From NCBI GenBank assembly GCA_021811865.1, contig JAKAQB010000102.1, forward strand, positions 1 through 9,475: 9,475 bases of DNA. The letters run 5' to 3'. Every line of letters begins with the position of its first letter. Position 1 is the stretch's first letter. This document shows, piece after piece, positions 1-6,672 of the stretch. The translations under genes and the position numbers were made by a program. Source of the stretch: Actinomycetes bacterium (GTDB taxonomy: Bacteria > Actinomycetota > Acidimicrobiia > Acidimicrobiales > Palsa-688). The notes beneath the pieces are model-generated. The model saw only the letters and a list, made by a program, of their open reading frames with translations, was not told the DNA's origin and did no database searches.

Positions 1-2
1 TC

Positions 3-706
3 CGCTTCGAACGCGGCGTCAAGGCTCTGCCGGGAGCAGAGAGCGTGGCGTGGCAGGCCGCATCCTGCTACGTCGCCGGCCGGTCGCTCTCCGACGCCAT
101 CGCCGCCGCAAGAACCCTCGTCGGGCAGGGCCACGGGGTGAGCGTCGACCTCTTCGGGGAACGCGTCAGCGACCCGCAAGTCGCCGACGAGGTCTGCGAG
201 GCCTACCTCGGCCTCGTCGCCGCTCTGCCCCCGCCGCCAGCCGACGTATGGGTGTCGGTGGACTTGTCGCACCTGGCGGTCGCCGCCGACCCTGCCGGCG
301 CGGCCGGCCGGCTCGGCGCCACCGTGCAAGCCAACCTCTTGCGCTCAGCCGCTGACGCGACGGCGTTCGCCGACGCCGGCGTGGTGGTCCGGCTGGTCAA
401 AGGCGCCTACCTGGAGCCTGCCGGGGCTTACCCCTACGGGGAGGCCACCGACATTGCCTTCTTGCGCCTCGGGTTCCGCCTCGCCGAGCGCGGCGCCGAG
501 TACTCAATCGCCACCCACGACGGCCTTCTACGAGAAGCGTTGCTGCTCGCAGGCGGGCACCGTCCCGTCGGGCAGCTGCTCGGCGTCCGACCCGACGCTC
601 TCGTCGGCCTGCGCCAAAGAGGTGTCCCCACCCGCGTTACGTCCCCTACGGGACGTTCTGGTTCCGCTACTGGCTGCGACGACTTGCCGAATCCCGAGGC
701 GCCTGA
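3..706 (+). CDS. Proline dehydrogenase, 5' partial, frameshifted near the C-terminus
   Basis: FAD-dependent oxidation of L-proline to pyrroline-5-carboxylate, the first step of proline catabolism. The reading frame is open from the window edge, so the start lies outside. Family motifs appear in order: RLVKGAYLEP (about 390-420), SIATHDGLL (about 505-530) and GQLLGVRPD followed by RQRGVPTRV (to 638). The expected ending continues one frame over: YVPYGTFWFRYWLRRLAES is encoded from 638 and stops at TGA 704-706. One T appears to be missing in the GTT/TAC junction near 637-638. Left uncorrected, the first frame runs on to 866 with a sequence unlike the family. The Arg pair at 677-682 corresponds to the conserved C-terminal arginines that bind the substrate carboxylate, so the shift would abolish activity. 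The product is cytosolic or peripheral to the membrane. Either a sequencing error in a short homopolymer or a recent pseudogene. The family call is firm. Confidence 0.9.
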
Positions 707-726
707 CCCGAGCCGGCACCGCCACC

Positions 727-753
727 GGATGCGCCGATCCTCGGAACGCATCC
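727..753 (+). terminator. Stem-loop after proline dehydrogenase, probable terminator
   Basis: GGATGCG (727-733) pairs with CGCATCC (747-753), and inside it CCGA (734-737) pairs with TCGG (741-744). The result is an 11-bp stem with a 2-base AA bulge and a TCC loop. It lies 20 bases after the corrected stop of proline dehydrogenase. No T-tract follows, which is common for terminators in GC-rich actinobacteria but makes the call less certain. The rest of 707-856 shows no gene, tRNA or other element. Confidence 0.45.
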
Positions 754-856
754 ACTCTCGCCGCCCGAACGAAGTGCGACGCCCGCTCAGAACGACACGC
801 CAGAACGACAGCCACAGCACGCCCGATCGGAGCGCAGAGCGGCACCTCTGGAGCGC

Positions 857-1410
857 GTGGGCGTGACGTCGCCGAAGGGCGGGTTGGGCAGGGCAGCGAG
901 AACCGTCTGGGCGGTCCGGGTGGATGACGCCGCTGCGATCGGAGCGGTCCGTGTCCGTTCCTGGCAAGCTGCCTACGCCGGTCAGTTCCCCCGAGCGTTC
1001 CTAATGGGCTGGATCCCGACGAGCACGCCGCCGGCTGGCGGCGTCACCTCGAGCGGGAAACCCGCGAGCGTGAGGCGCTGCTGGTTGTCGAGGCCGGGGG
1101 CGGGGTGGCCGGCTTCGGCAGTGCTGGGCCGTGCCGGGACGCCGACGGCGCCGGGGTAGGCGAGGTGTACGCCATCTACCTGCTGGCGGAGTGGTGGGGG
1201 CGCGGCGCCGGCCGGAACCTGGTGGCCGCAGCGCCTGACGCGCTCGGCGGGTGCGGTTTCGACAAGGCGAGCTTGTGGATCCTCGACGCCAACGTGGGGG
1301 CCCGGCGGTTCTACGAGGCACACGGATGGGCTATCGATGGTGCGGCCCGGGTGGAGGACGGCTTCTGGTTCCCAATCGCCGAGGTCCACTACCGCCGGTG
1401 CCTGCCCTGA
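857..1410 (+). CDS. GNAT-family N-acetyltransferase with a single frameshift
   Basis: Predicted acetyl-CoA-dependent transferase of unknown substrate. The first frame, from GTG 857, gives VWAVRVDDAAAIGAVRVRSW then QAAYAGQFPRAFLMG, a typical GNAT N-terminus. From about 1009 the homology moves one frame over: LDPDEHAAGWRRHLERE, then EVYAIYLLAEWWGRGAGRN (the R-G-x-G acetyl-CoA loop of motif A), then LWILDANVGARRFYEAHGW (the C-terminal motif B), ending at TGA 1408-1410. Restoring one C in GGCTGG (about 1008-1010) rejoins the halves into about 185 residues. A start at GTG 863 is also possible, and no strong ribosome binding site decides between them. The 3' end overlaps the convergent acetyltransferase by 22 bases. 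Either an error in the sequence or a young pseudogene. Family certain, substrate unknown. Confidence 0.83.
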
Positions 1411-1964
1411 GCCCCACCCGCTGGTCGCCGGCCCGAGCCGAGGTCGAGCCGGCAGAGCACCCCGACGCCGCCGTCAAAGCTCACGCCGGGGATCGAGACG
1501 TCCCGGGTGACCTCCTCGAAGCCGAGTTGGGCGTGCAGGGCGAGCGACACGGCGTTCGCCGCATTCGCGTAGTACCACACCTCGCCCGCCCGTTGGGCCA
1601 CCCAATCGACCCGGGCCCGGGTGACCTCGCCTCCTGCGCCGCAGCCCCGCCATGGGGGGGCGACCACCAGCCCGGCCAGATACCAGCCGGGCGGCGCACC
1701 CCCCGAAGCTGACCGCTGCGGCGGGCAGAGGTAGGCGACCCGCCCGTAGCCAGCGGGCGTCCCGTCCACCCGGGCGACGAACAGCGCCCGCCGGCTTTCG
1801 GACAGGTCGGCCGCGAACCGCCCGGTCCACCCGGCGGCCAGACCGGTGTGCTCCTCCGCCAGTGCCACCAGCGCCGCCACGTCGTGGCCGCCTGCGGGGC
1901 CGGCGACCACCTCGGCGGGACGTCGGCGGTGGGTCGGGTCCCAGGCAACAAACCGATCCGACAT
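1389..1964 (-). CDS. GNAT-family N-acetyltransferase, intact
   Basis: A 191-residue protein starting at ATG 1964 (MSDRFVAWDP). The frame stays open upstream of this ATG, but that stretch is antisense-like, has no GNAT similarity and overlaps another acetyltransferase remnant, so the shorter start was chosen. Motif A is YLAGLVVAPPWRGCGAGGE at residues 95-113, with the R-G-x-G-x-G acetyl-CoA pyrophosphate loop at 106-111. The C-terminal motif is ANAVSLALHAQLGFEEVTR at about 136-154. The N-terminal ~40 residues include a long helix with HDVAALVALAEEHTG. The last ~15 residues are basic and low in complexity and may have been added by loss of an older stop. The gene converges on the + strand acetyltransferase and overlaps its end by 22 bases. 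Substrate not recognisable. Unlike its two GNAT neighbours it has no frameshift. Confidence 0.88.
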   Translation of the reverse strand: MSDRFVAWDPTHRRRPAEVVAGPAGGHDVAALVALAEEHTGLAAGWTGRFAADLSESRRALFVARVDGTPAGYGRVAYLCPPQRSASGGAPPGWYLAGLVVAPPWRGCGAGGEVTRARVDWVAQRAGEVWYYANAANAVSLALHAQLGFEEVTRDVSIPGVSFDGGVGVLCRLDLGSGRRPAGGAQGRHRR

Positions 1965-2043
1965 GACCGGCGACGCTACGCCCGATGGACAAACGAGCTC
2001 ACGGCCCGCGGACAGCGCCCTTGCTGCCCTCCATCCCGGTCTG

Positions 2044-2379
2044 TCAGCCGGCGCGAAAGATGGCGTAGCCGACCGCGTCATGGGCGCCGTCAGGGCCGGT
2101 CCACACCTGGCGGTATCGGGCCTCTTTCGCGCAGCCGCAGCGGGCAAGCACGGCACGCATCCCCCAGTTGTCGGCACGGGTCGTCGTCTCGAGGCGAGCC
2201 GGGTCGGTCGGCCAGATCGGAGGCCACCAGCCCGACACGCCGGCGCACCTCGTCCGCGTCGAGACGGGGCTCGGGACGAAAGGGCCAGTCACTGGCGGTG
2301 AGGTTCGGCGGCGAGGCCGCCACCGTCGAGCAGCTCGAGCAGTGCCGTCAGGGGCTCCGCGTCCTCCGCATCGCCGTTC
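2044..2379 (-). pseudogene. Remnant of a third GNAT acetyltransferase
   Basis: The last ~50 codons before the stop at 2044 are unmistakably a GNAT C-terminus: ARLETTTRADNWGMRAVLAR, then CGCAKEARYRQVWTGPDG, ending in VGYAIFRAG. Upstream the coding signal jumps frames. One frame carries LTASDWPFRPEPRLDADEVR over about 2225-2305, and another carries EPLTALLELLDGGGLAAEP over about 2310-2370, ending at an in-frame stop. No start codon fits, and the middle of the domain with the acetyl-CoA loop is missing. The stretch fills the space between the intact acetyltransferase and the SIR2-like gene. Seen: three pieces in three frames. Inferred: a decayed gene with at least two indels and an internal deletion. 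That the two N-terminal pieces belong to the same protein as the C-terminal one is likely but not certain. Confidence 0.6.
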
Positions 2380-2382
2380 GGC

Positions 2383-3789
2383 TCAGCCGATCGGGTGCGA
2401 GACCGCCACCAGCGTCAGGAAGCGGGCGCGGCGAGAAGGGTGGGATTCGCTGCCGGGCGGCTCGAGCACGTCGATCACCGGGAACCGATCTCCGTCCGCC
2501 TCGACGAGAACCCGCCGGAGACCCCGCTTGCCAGCGACGAGGTCGAGGAAGCAGGTCGCGTCGGCAGGGGGGGCGCGCACCGGGGACGCCGCCACCACGA
2601 GGTCGCTCTTGCCCGAGGGCTGCACGCTGGCCGGCGCATCGATCCGGCTGGCTTGGCCGTCACCCCATCGCAGGTTGACCGTCACATCATCCCATCCGCC
2701 TCTCTCGGGATCTGCCGCCAAGGAACGCAACTTCTCGACCGCCACCCGGGCTTGGTCCTTGACCCACCACGCAACGAGGTCCTCGACGCCACCGAACGTC
2801 ATGGCCTCGGTGACCTTCCTGACACCGAGGCCGGCAAGTCGCGACGCGACATCGGTGGCACAGGGGTCGGCAATGACGACCTCCACGCCCCGGCCGGCGA
2901 GGGTCTCCGCCAGCAGCCCGGCGGCCACGTGGTCCTCGAGGGGGGCCGAGTAGCCGGCGAGGACCACGCGGTCGGCGGCGGCGAGAGCCATCCGGGCGCG
3001 GGTCCACAGCTCCCGGATGACCGGGTTGGTGAGATAGGCGGACTTGGTAGCGGTCGGTGGCACGACGAAGGGTTCCCGCCCGGGCAGGGCCCGGCTGCGT
3101 TCCCCGTCGTCCTCCTCGACGCCGGGTCCGGGGACCCGCCAGCGCGCGACGGTCACCCCGGTGAGGTCCTCAGGGTTCCAGTACCACGACAGGGAGCCGT
3201 GCAGCTTCAGCAGCCGGAACGTGTCAGCTACCTGCTGCCCGGTCCAAGCAGGCCGATAACGTGGAGCACCGAGCTGCTGGCTGGCGACCAACTCTTGGAT
3301 TTCCAGGCGGGTGGGTGGCGGCGTCGGAGGGAGCTGATCGAGGATGTCGTCGCTGGTCACCTCCCGCCGCATGGTCGTCGGCGCACGGTCCGTCAGGTGG
3401 CTGCGGTCGACGGCGCACTCGAGCACGTGGTCGTAGTTGAAGCTGACCACGGTCGCTTGCCGGGCGTGCAGGACGGCGACCAGGTCGTCCAACCAGGCTG
3501 GAGCGGACCCGGCAAGGGCGTGGGCCTCCCGTTCGCGGAGCACCCCGGTCAGCGCCCTGCTCATCTCCACCAGCCGGGCTCGGGCCCGCAGGTTGTCCTC
3601 GACGCTGCGGTAGGGCTGGTCCTCGGCCAGGCGCGACAGCCACGCCTCGAAGCGGGTCGCCTTGGGGGGACGCTCGGATGCCGGGATGCCGGCTCGCTCC
3701 AGAGCGAGTGCTCCGAGCTCGTCGGTGAGCGGGTAGCACTCGGAGACGGCCTGGGAGAAGCCAGCGCCGAGGATGACGACGTCGTTCAT
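2383..3789 (-). CDS. SIR2-like domain protein, candidate NAD-dependent defence effector
   Basis: A 468-residue protein with the SIR2_2-type Rossmann fold in its first ~340 residues. Visible motifs: the NAD-binding loop VVILGAGFSQAVS at 4-16 (GAGFS 8-12), SFNYDHVLE at 116-124 with the catalytic-type Asn118, LLKLHGSLSWYW at 193-204 with His197, and VVLAGYSAPLEDH at 275-287. All key residues are present. In bacteria this family includes anti-phage NAD-depleting effectors (Thoeris ThsA, DSR1/DSR2, SIR2-HerA, SIR2-Argonaute); that role is inferred here. Residues ~345-468 form a further segment, partly beta-rich, that I do not recognise. There is no signal peptide or membrane segment, so it is cytosolic. 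ATG 3787-3789 overlaps the TGA of the upstream methyltransferase by 4 bases (ATGA) with only a weak AAGAG before it, which points to translational coupling. There is no frameshift over 1.4 kb, in contrast to its neighbours. No own promoter was seen. Confidence 0.87.
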   Translation of the reverse strand: MNDVVILGAGFSQAVSECYPLTDELGALALERAGIPASERPPKATRFEAWLSRLAEDQPYRSVEDNLRARARLVEMSRALTGVLREREAHALAGSAPAWLDDLVAVLHARQATVVSFNYDHVLECAVDRSHLTDRAPTTMRREVTSDDILDQLPPTPPPTRLEIQELVASQQLGAPRYRPAWTGQQVADTFRLLKLHGSLSWYWNPEDLTGVTVARWRVPGPGVEEDDGERSRALPGREPFVVPPTATKSAYLTNPVIRELWTRARMALAAADRVVLAGYSAPLEDHVAAGLLAETLAGRGVEVVIADPCATDVASRLAGLGVRKVTEAMTFGGVEDLVAWWVKDQARVAVEKLRSLAADPERGGWDDVTVNLRWGDGQASRIDAPASVQPSGKSDLVVAASPVRAPPADATCFLDLVAGKRGLRRVLVEADGDRFPVIDVLEPPGSESHPSRRARFLTLVAVSHPIG

Positions 3790-6152
3790 GTCGGCTCTTG
3801 GTGGCGGGGACCGTCACCGGGCGGCGGGTCGAGGGTCGCGACGAAGGGCTCACTGGTGGCGACGGCGGCGGCGATGCGGTCGTAGGCGTCGAGGACGAGG
3901 CGGCGGGTGCGCTCCTCGCCGTGGACCTTGAGGTCGTTGCGGTTGCCGATGGGGAAGGTGCCGAGGATGTAGTCGACGTCGTCGCGGTCGATGCCGTAGG
4001 GGTGGAGTATGGCGGCGTCCAGCTCCGCCCGGGGGACGGCTCGCCGGTTGGGGTTCCACACGAACGGTGGGCTGTCGTCGCCGAGGACGAGGGCGGCCGG
4101 TGCCATGTCCCAGGCTGTGAAGACCAGCTTGTCGACGCGGTCCTCTATCCAATCCTGCAGGCTCTGCGCCGGCGTCCAGGGGCAGCGTTCGGCGAATGTC
4201 CCGGGTCGTGGAACCGGGAGCTGCTCCACATAGAAGAAGTTGAGGTTGGTGCCGCCGAGCTTCTGCCGGACAACGAAGTCGGCGGCAATGGACGTGAGGG
4301 CTGCGGCGAGGAGCTGGGCGGGACTGGAGCAGACGACGAGAGGCATGCTGTTGCCGACGCCGGACAGGGGAAACGTCGAGCAGATCACGGTCCGCTCGTC
4401 AGTGGCACGGCAGACGTTGCGGAAACCGAGGAGCCAGTCGTGGCGCCAGCGGCCGGCTACCTCGGCTTCGGGGACCCAGTAGCGGGGGAGTACGGTGACG
4501 TCGGGGTCGGCGTGCTCGGCTTCGGTCACGTCCCTGACGTCGTCGCCGTCGTAGGTGGCCCAGCGGTGGTCGAAGTGGTGGACCATCTTGGCCCCGCAGA
4601 GCGGGAGTATGGTCTCGTCGCCGCGGTGGAAGGCGTTGCCGTCGAGGGTCCAGCCGCCGGCCTCGAGCCGCACCCTGGTGCGGAAGAGGTCGGAGTCGTT
4701 GGACATGTCGATCATCCGCATGAAGGACACGCCCCACGGGTTGCCGTCGGGGTGGTCCTTGCGGACGAGGACGGGGTGGCGTCGGTAGGACGCCGAGGGT
4801 GATCTCGGCGTCGCGGCGGGTGCGGAAGACGGGGCAGGTGCCGGTGTTGGGGGGTTGAGGAGGGTGATCTCCTCGGGGTGAGGGTGAAGGTGAAGCCGGG
4901 GCGGCGCGGATCGCCGGGGCGGCGGGCGCAGAAGGCGAAGGTGGCGGCATCGGCCGGTGAGTCGCGGCCGGTGAGGGTGAGCAGGCAGAACTTGACCCGG
5001 CTGTCAACGGCTTCCAAGATGCGATCCCGGTTCTCGAAGTCGTACAGGGACACCAGCGACCGGCTGGTCACGAGGTCCCTAAAGTAGTGCTGGGTGGTGG
5101 CGTCGGTGGCGACGCCGGTGGGGAGGCTGACGCCGAGGCGACCGCCGCAGGCGAGGAGGTCCCGGTCGTGCTCGGCGAAGGCGGGGTAGGTGTTGATCCG
5201 TCCCCGTCCGGTAAGTGGGTAGCGGCCGCTGTGGGCGAGGGACGCTCGCTCGCCGTCGGCCCGGCGGAGGGCGGAGCGGTAGGCGGTGTGCAGCTCGGGG
5301 TGGTCGTCGGCGAGAGCGACGATGAGCTTCCTGCGGGGGTTGCCGGATGTCTCGGCTATCTTGGGAAGGCGGGCGGCGAACCACTCCTGCTCCTTGAGCT
5401 CGACGTGCTCCCACCGGAGGGTTGCCGATGACGCAGTCGAATCCGCCGCGTCCAGTGAAGACGGTGGGGAGCCCGAGGGGCCAGTGGAAGAAGCGGTACC
5501 GGGCGGCAACGTCCTCGACGGCGTCGAGATCGGCCAGGCGGCGGGCGGCGACGTGGACGCCGGCGAGGGAGCGTGCGGGGAGGGCGTCGATGGCGGCTGC
5601 CCGGCTGGCGAGGGTGGTGGTGTCGAGGGTGACGCCGCCGGCGGTGAACAGGTCGCCGTAGCCCGCCCGCTCCAGGCCGTTGCGGGCCGCGATGCGGCGG
5701 GCGGCGGCGAGGAAGTGCCCGGAGCCGCAGGCGGGGTCGCGGACGGTCAGGTCGAGCAGGGCGGCGGCCGGGTCGGGCTTGGCGGCGGCGTCGATGAGTG
5801 GGTCGAGGGCACTGTCGAGGAGGCATTTGGTGAGCGAGGTGGGTGTGTAGTACGCGCCGGAGTGCTTGCGGTCGTTGCCGGCGACGCTGAGCTTGCGGAG
5901 CGCGGCGAGCAGGTCCCGGTTGTGGATGGCGAGACCGGCGAGCAGGTCGGCGGGGCTCGGCTCGAAGATGCCTCCGAGACCGGGAAGAGCCAGGGCAGCG
6001 CAACCGTCCTCTTTCCCCAGAGCCTCCAGGACCAGCGAAAGTCCGGCCCAGCGGTCGTCGTGGTGGTCGCCGGCGAGGCGCAGGGCGTGGCGGCGCAGGC
6101 GCGCCGTCGAGTACCAGTCCCGGTAGCAGGCGGCGGCGGTCGGGTCCGCACA
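3786..6152 (-). pseudogene. Eco57I/PglX-like adenine-specific DNA methyltransferase, truncated and frameshifted
   Basis: Class I N6-adenine DNA methyltransferase of the large type found in type IIG, BREX (PglX) and DISARM (DrmMI) loci. Seen in order on the - strand: [20 protein letters not shown] from ~6140; [15 protein letters not shown] at ~5850, typical of the family; SAM motif [18 protein letters not shown] at ~5735-5690; [10 protein letters not shown] (catalytic motif IV) at ~5440-5413; [70 protein letters not shown]; then the target-recognition part with LPRYWVPEAEV, QKLGGTNLNFFYVEQLPV and a complete C-terminus. Four indels break it, near 5414, 4876, 4850 and 4788, mostly in C or G runs. 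The N-terminus is missing, no start codon fits, and the GVDxNP block after motif I is absent. The corrected length of ~790 residues compares with about 1300 for the family. Inactive as written. Confidence 0.88.
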
Positions 6153-6226
6153 CAGAGATCGACGGCAGCGAAAGCGGTGATCGGCCCATACCGTCGAGTG
6201 AGCCCTACGACCTCCAGGGCGGTCAC
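6153..6226 (-). pseudogene. Start fragment of an ABC-transporter ATP-binding protein
   Basis: From GTG 6226 the frame reads [20 protein letters not shown] then AVDLCVRT, the standard first beta-sheet of ABC ATPases (the region with the A-loop Tyr before the Walker A motif). No Walker A follows: after ~25 codons the similarity ends and methyltransferase sequence begins in another frame. The start lies 30 bases after the stop of the PH-like gene on the same strand, with GGGAG just upstream, so an operon of PH-like protein plus transporter was probably interrupted here. The fragment is short, so identification rests on the LEVxGLTRRYG...A..VDL pattern. Confidence 0.62.
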
Positions 6227-6255
6227 CGCTCCCGGCCGAGGGCGGCGGCGTTCAT

Positions 6256-6609
6256 TCACGCGCCCTGGATGGCAGCCGCGACCGCATCGGGGTCGGCACA
6301 GCCGACGATCCACTCGTCGAACTCGCCGGAGGAGAAGCTGATGCGCACTCCCCTCGGGGTGTCGTGGTGGACGGCCACGAACCGCTTGGCGCTCGCTCCG
6401 TACACCCGGCCGACCTCGACCACCCCCGACAGCCGGGTGCCGACCTTGATCCCGGCGCGGATACCGGCCGCCTTGTGCGCGTTGGCGAGGACCTCGACGC
6501 CCCGCACGCACGCCAGCGGGGCAGACAAGCTCCCGTGCACGCCCTCGAGCTTTTCCGCTGCGCTTAGCACCAGCCGTAGATCGTCGCCTTCGACTCGTAG
6601 TTCAGCCAT
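6256..6609 (-). CDS. Small PH-like domain protein of unknown function
   Basis: A 117-residue soluble protein resembling a recurrent actinobacterial family of hypothetical proteins with a pleckstrin-homology-like beta-sandwich. Typical features are an amphipathic LRLVLSAAEKLEGVHG start (11-26), PLACVRGVEVLANAH (31-45), then KRFVAVHHDTPRGVRISF (75-92) and a C-terminal helix after FDEWIVGCADPDAVAAA (97-113). No signal peptide, membrane segment or catalytic motif is visible. ATG 6609 is well supported: GGAGG at 6620-6616 lies 6 bases upstream and a TTGACA promoter is ~50 bases upstream. Divergent from the winged-helix regulator, it is probably that regulator's target. The family resemblance is from memory; its role is not known to me. 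Confidence 0.8.
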   Translation of the reverse strand: MAELRVEGDDLRLVLSAAEKLEGVHGSLSAPLACVRGVEVLANAHKAAGIRAGIKVGTRLSGVVEVGRVYGASAKRFVAVHHDTPRGVRISFSSGEFDEWIVGCADPDAVAAAIQGA

Positions 6610-6615
6610 AGGACA

Positions 6616-6620
6616 CCTCC
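6616..6620 (-). promoter_or_regulatory. Ribosome binding site of the PH-like gene
   Basis: GGAGG on the - strand with 6 bases to the ATG at 6609. It is one of the few strong Shine-Dalgarno sites in the window and fixes this start. Confidence 0.75.
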
Positions 6621-6637
6621 ACCATTCATGTTATTGC

Positions 6638-6666
6638 GAACGGTATCAGGTTCAAGAACGGTGTCA
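6638..6666. repeat. Direct repeat overlapping both promoter elements, candidate operator
   Basis: GAACGGTATCA (6638-6648) and GAACGGTGTCA (6656-6666) match at 10 of 11 bases, with starts 18 bases apart. One copy covers the -10 and the other the -35 of the - strand promoter. The same stretch also reads GAAC-N8-GTTC-AA-GAAC (6638-6659). Its position between divergent genes, one of them a DNA-binding protein, suggests an operator for that regulator. Confidence 0.5.
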
Positions 6667-6667
6667 A
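6640..6667 (-). promoter_or_regulatory. Promoter of the PH-like gene
   Basis: On the - strand, TTGACA (6667-6662, a perfect -35) is followed after 16 bases by TACCGT (6645-6640, TAnnnT type -10). Transcription would start near 6633, giving a short leader with the GGAGG site. The transcript would also cover the ABC fragment, the broken methyltransferase and SIR2, for which no other promoter was seen. Confidence 0.6.
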
Positions 6668-6672
6668 GTAGT

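Noticed and set aside
1965..2177. Upstream extension of the intact GNAT gene to a start at 2177
   Set aside because: The added residues have no GNAT similarity and lie over the third acetyltransferase remnant; MSDRF at 1964 fits the family start.
2395..3885. 496-codon open frame on the + strand, opposite the SIR2-like gene
   Set aside because: It is antisense to a gene with clear SIR2 motifs, is rich in Gly, Arg and His, and has no recognisable domain. Long antisense frames are expected at this GC content.
3798..4802. 334-codon open frame on the + strand, opposite the methyltransferase
   Set aside because: A Val/Gly/Ala-rich antisense reading of the conserved target-recognition region; no family resemblance.
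3786..6152. Assignment as a DISARM or BREX locus
   Set aside because: Only the methyltransferase resembles those systems. None of the helicase, DUF1998, phospholipase D, PglZ, BrxC or BrxL genes is visible here.
5286..6341. 351-codon + strand frame and 277-codon Arg/Pro-rich - strand frame across the methyltransferase
   Set aside because: Both are shadows of the frame carrying DPACGSGHF and NPPW; their composition is the usual artefact of GC-rich codons.
6638..6659. LexA (SOS) box
   Set aside because: Actinobacterial LexA sites are GAAC-N4-GTTC; here the spacing is N8 (and N7 at 7338), so LexA is unlikely.
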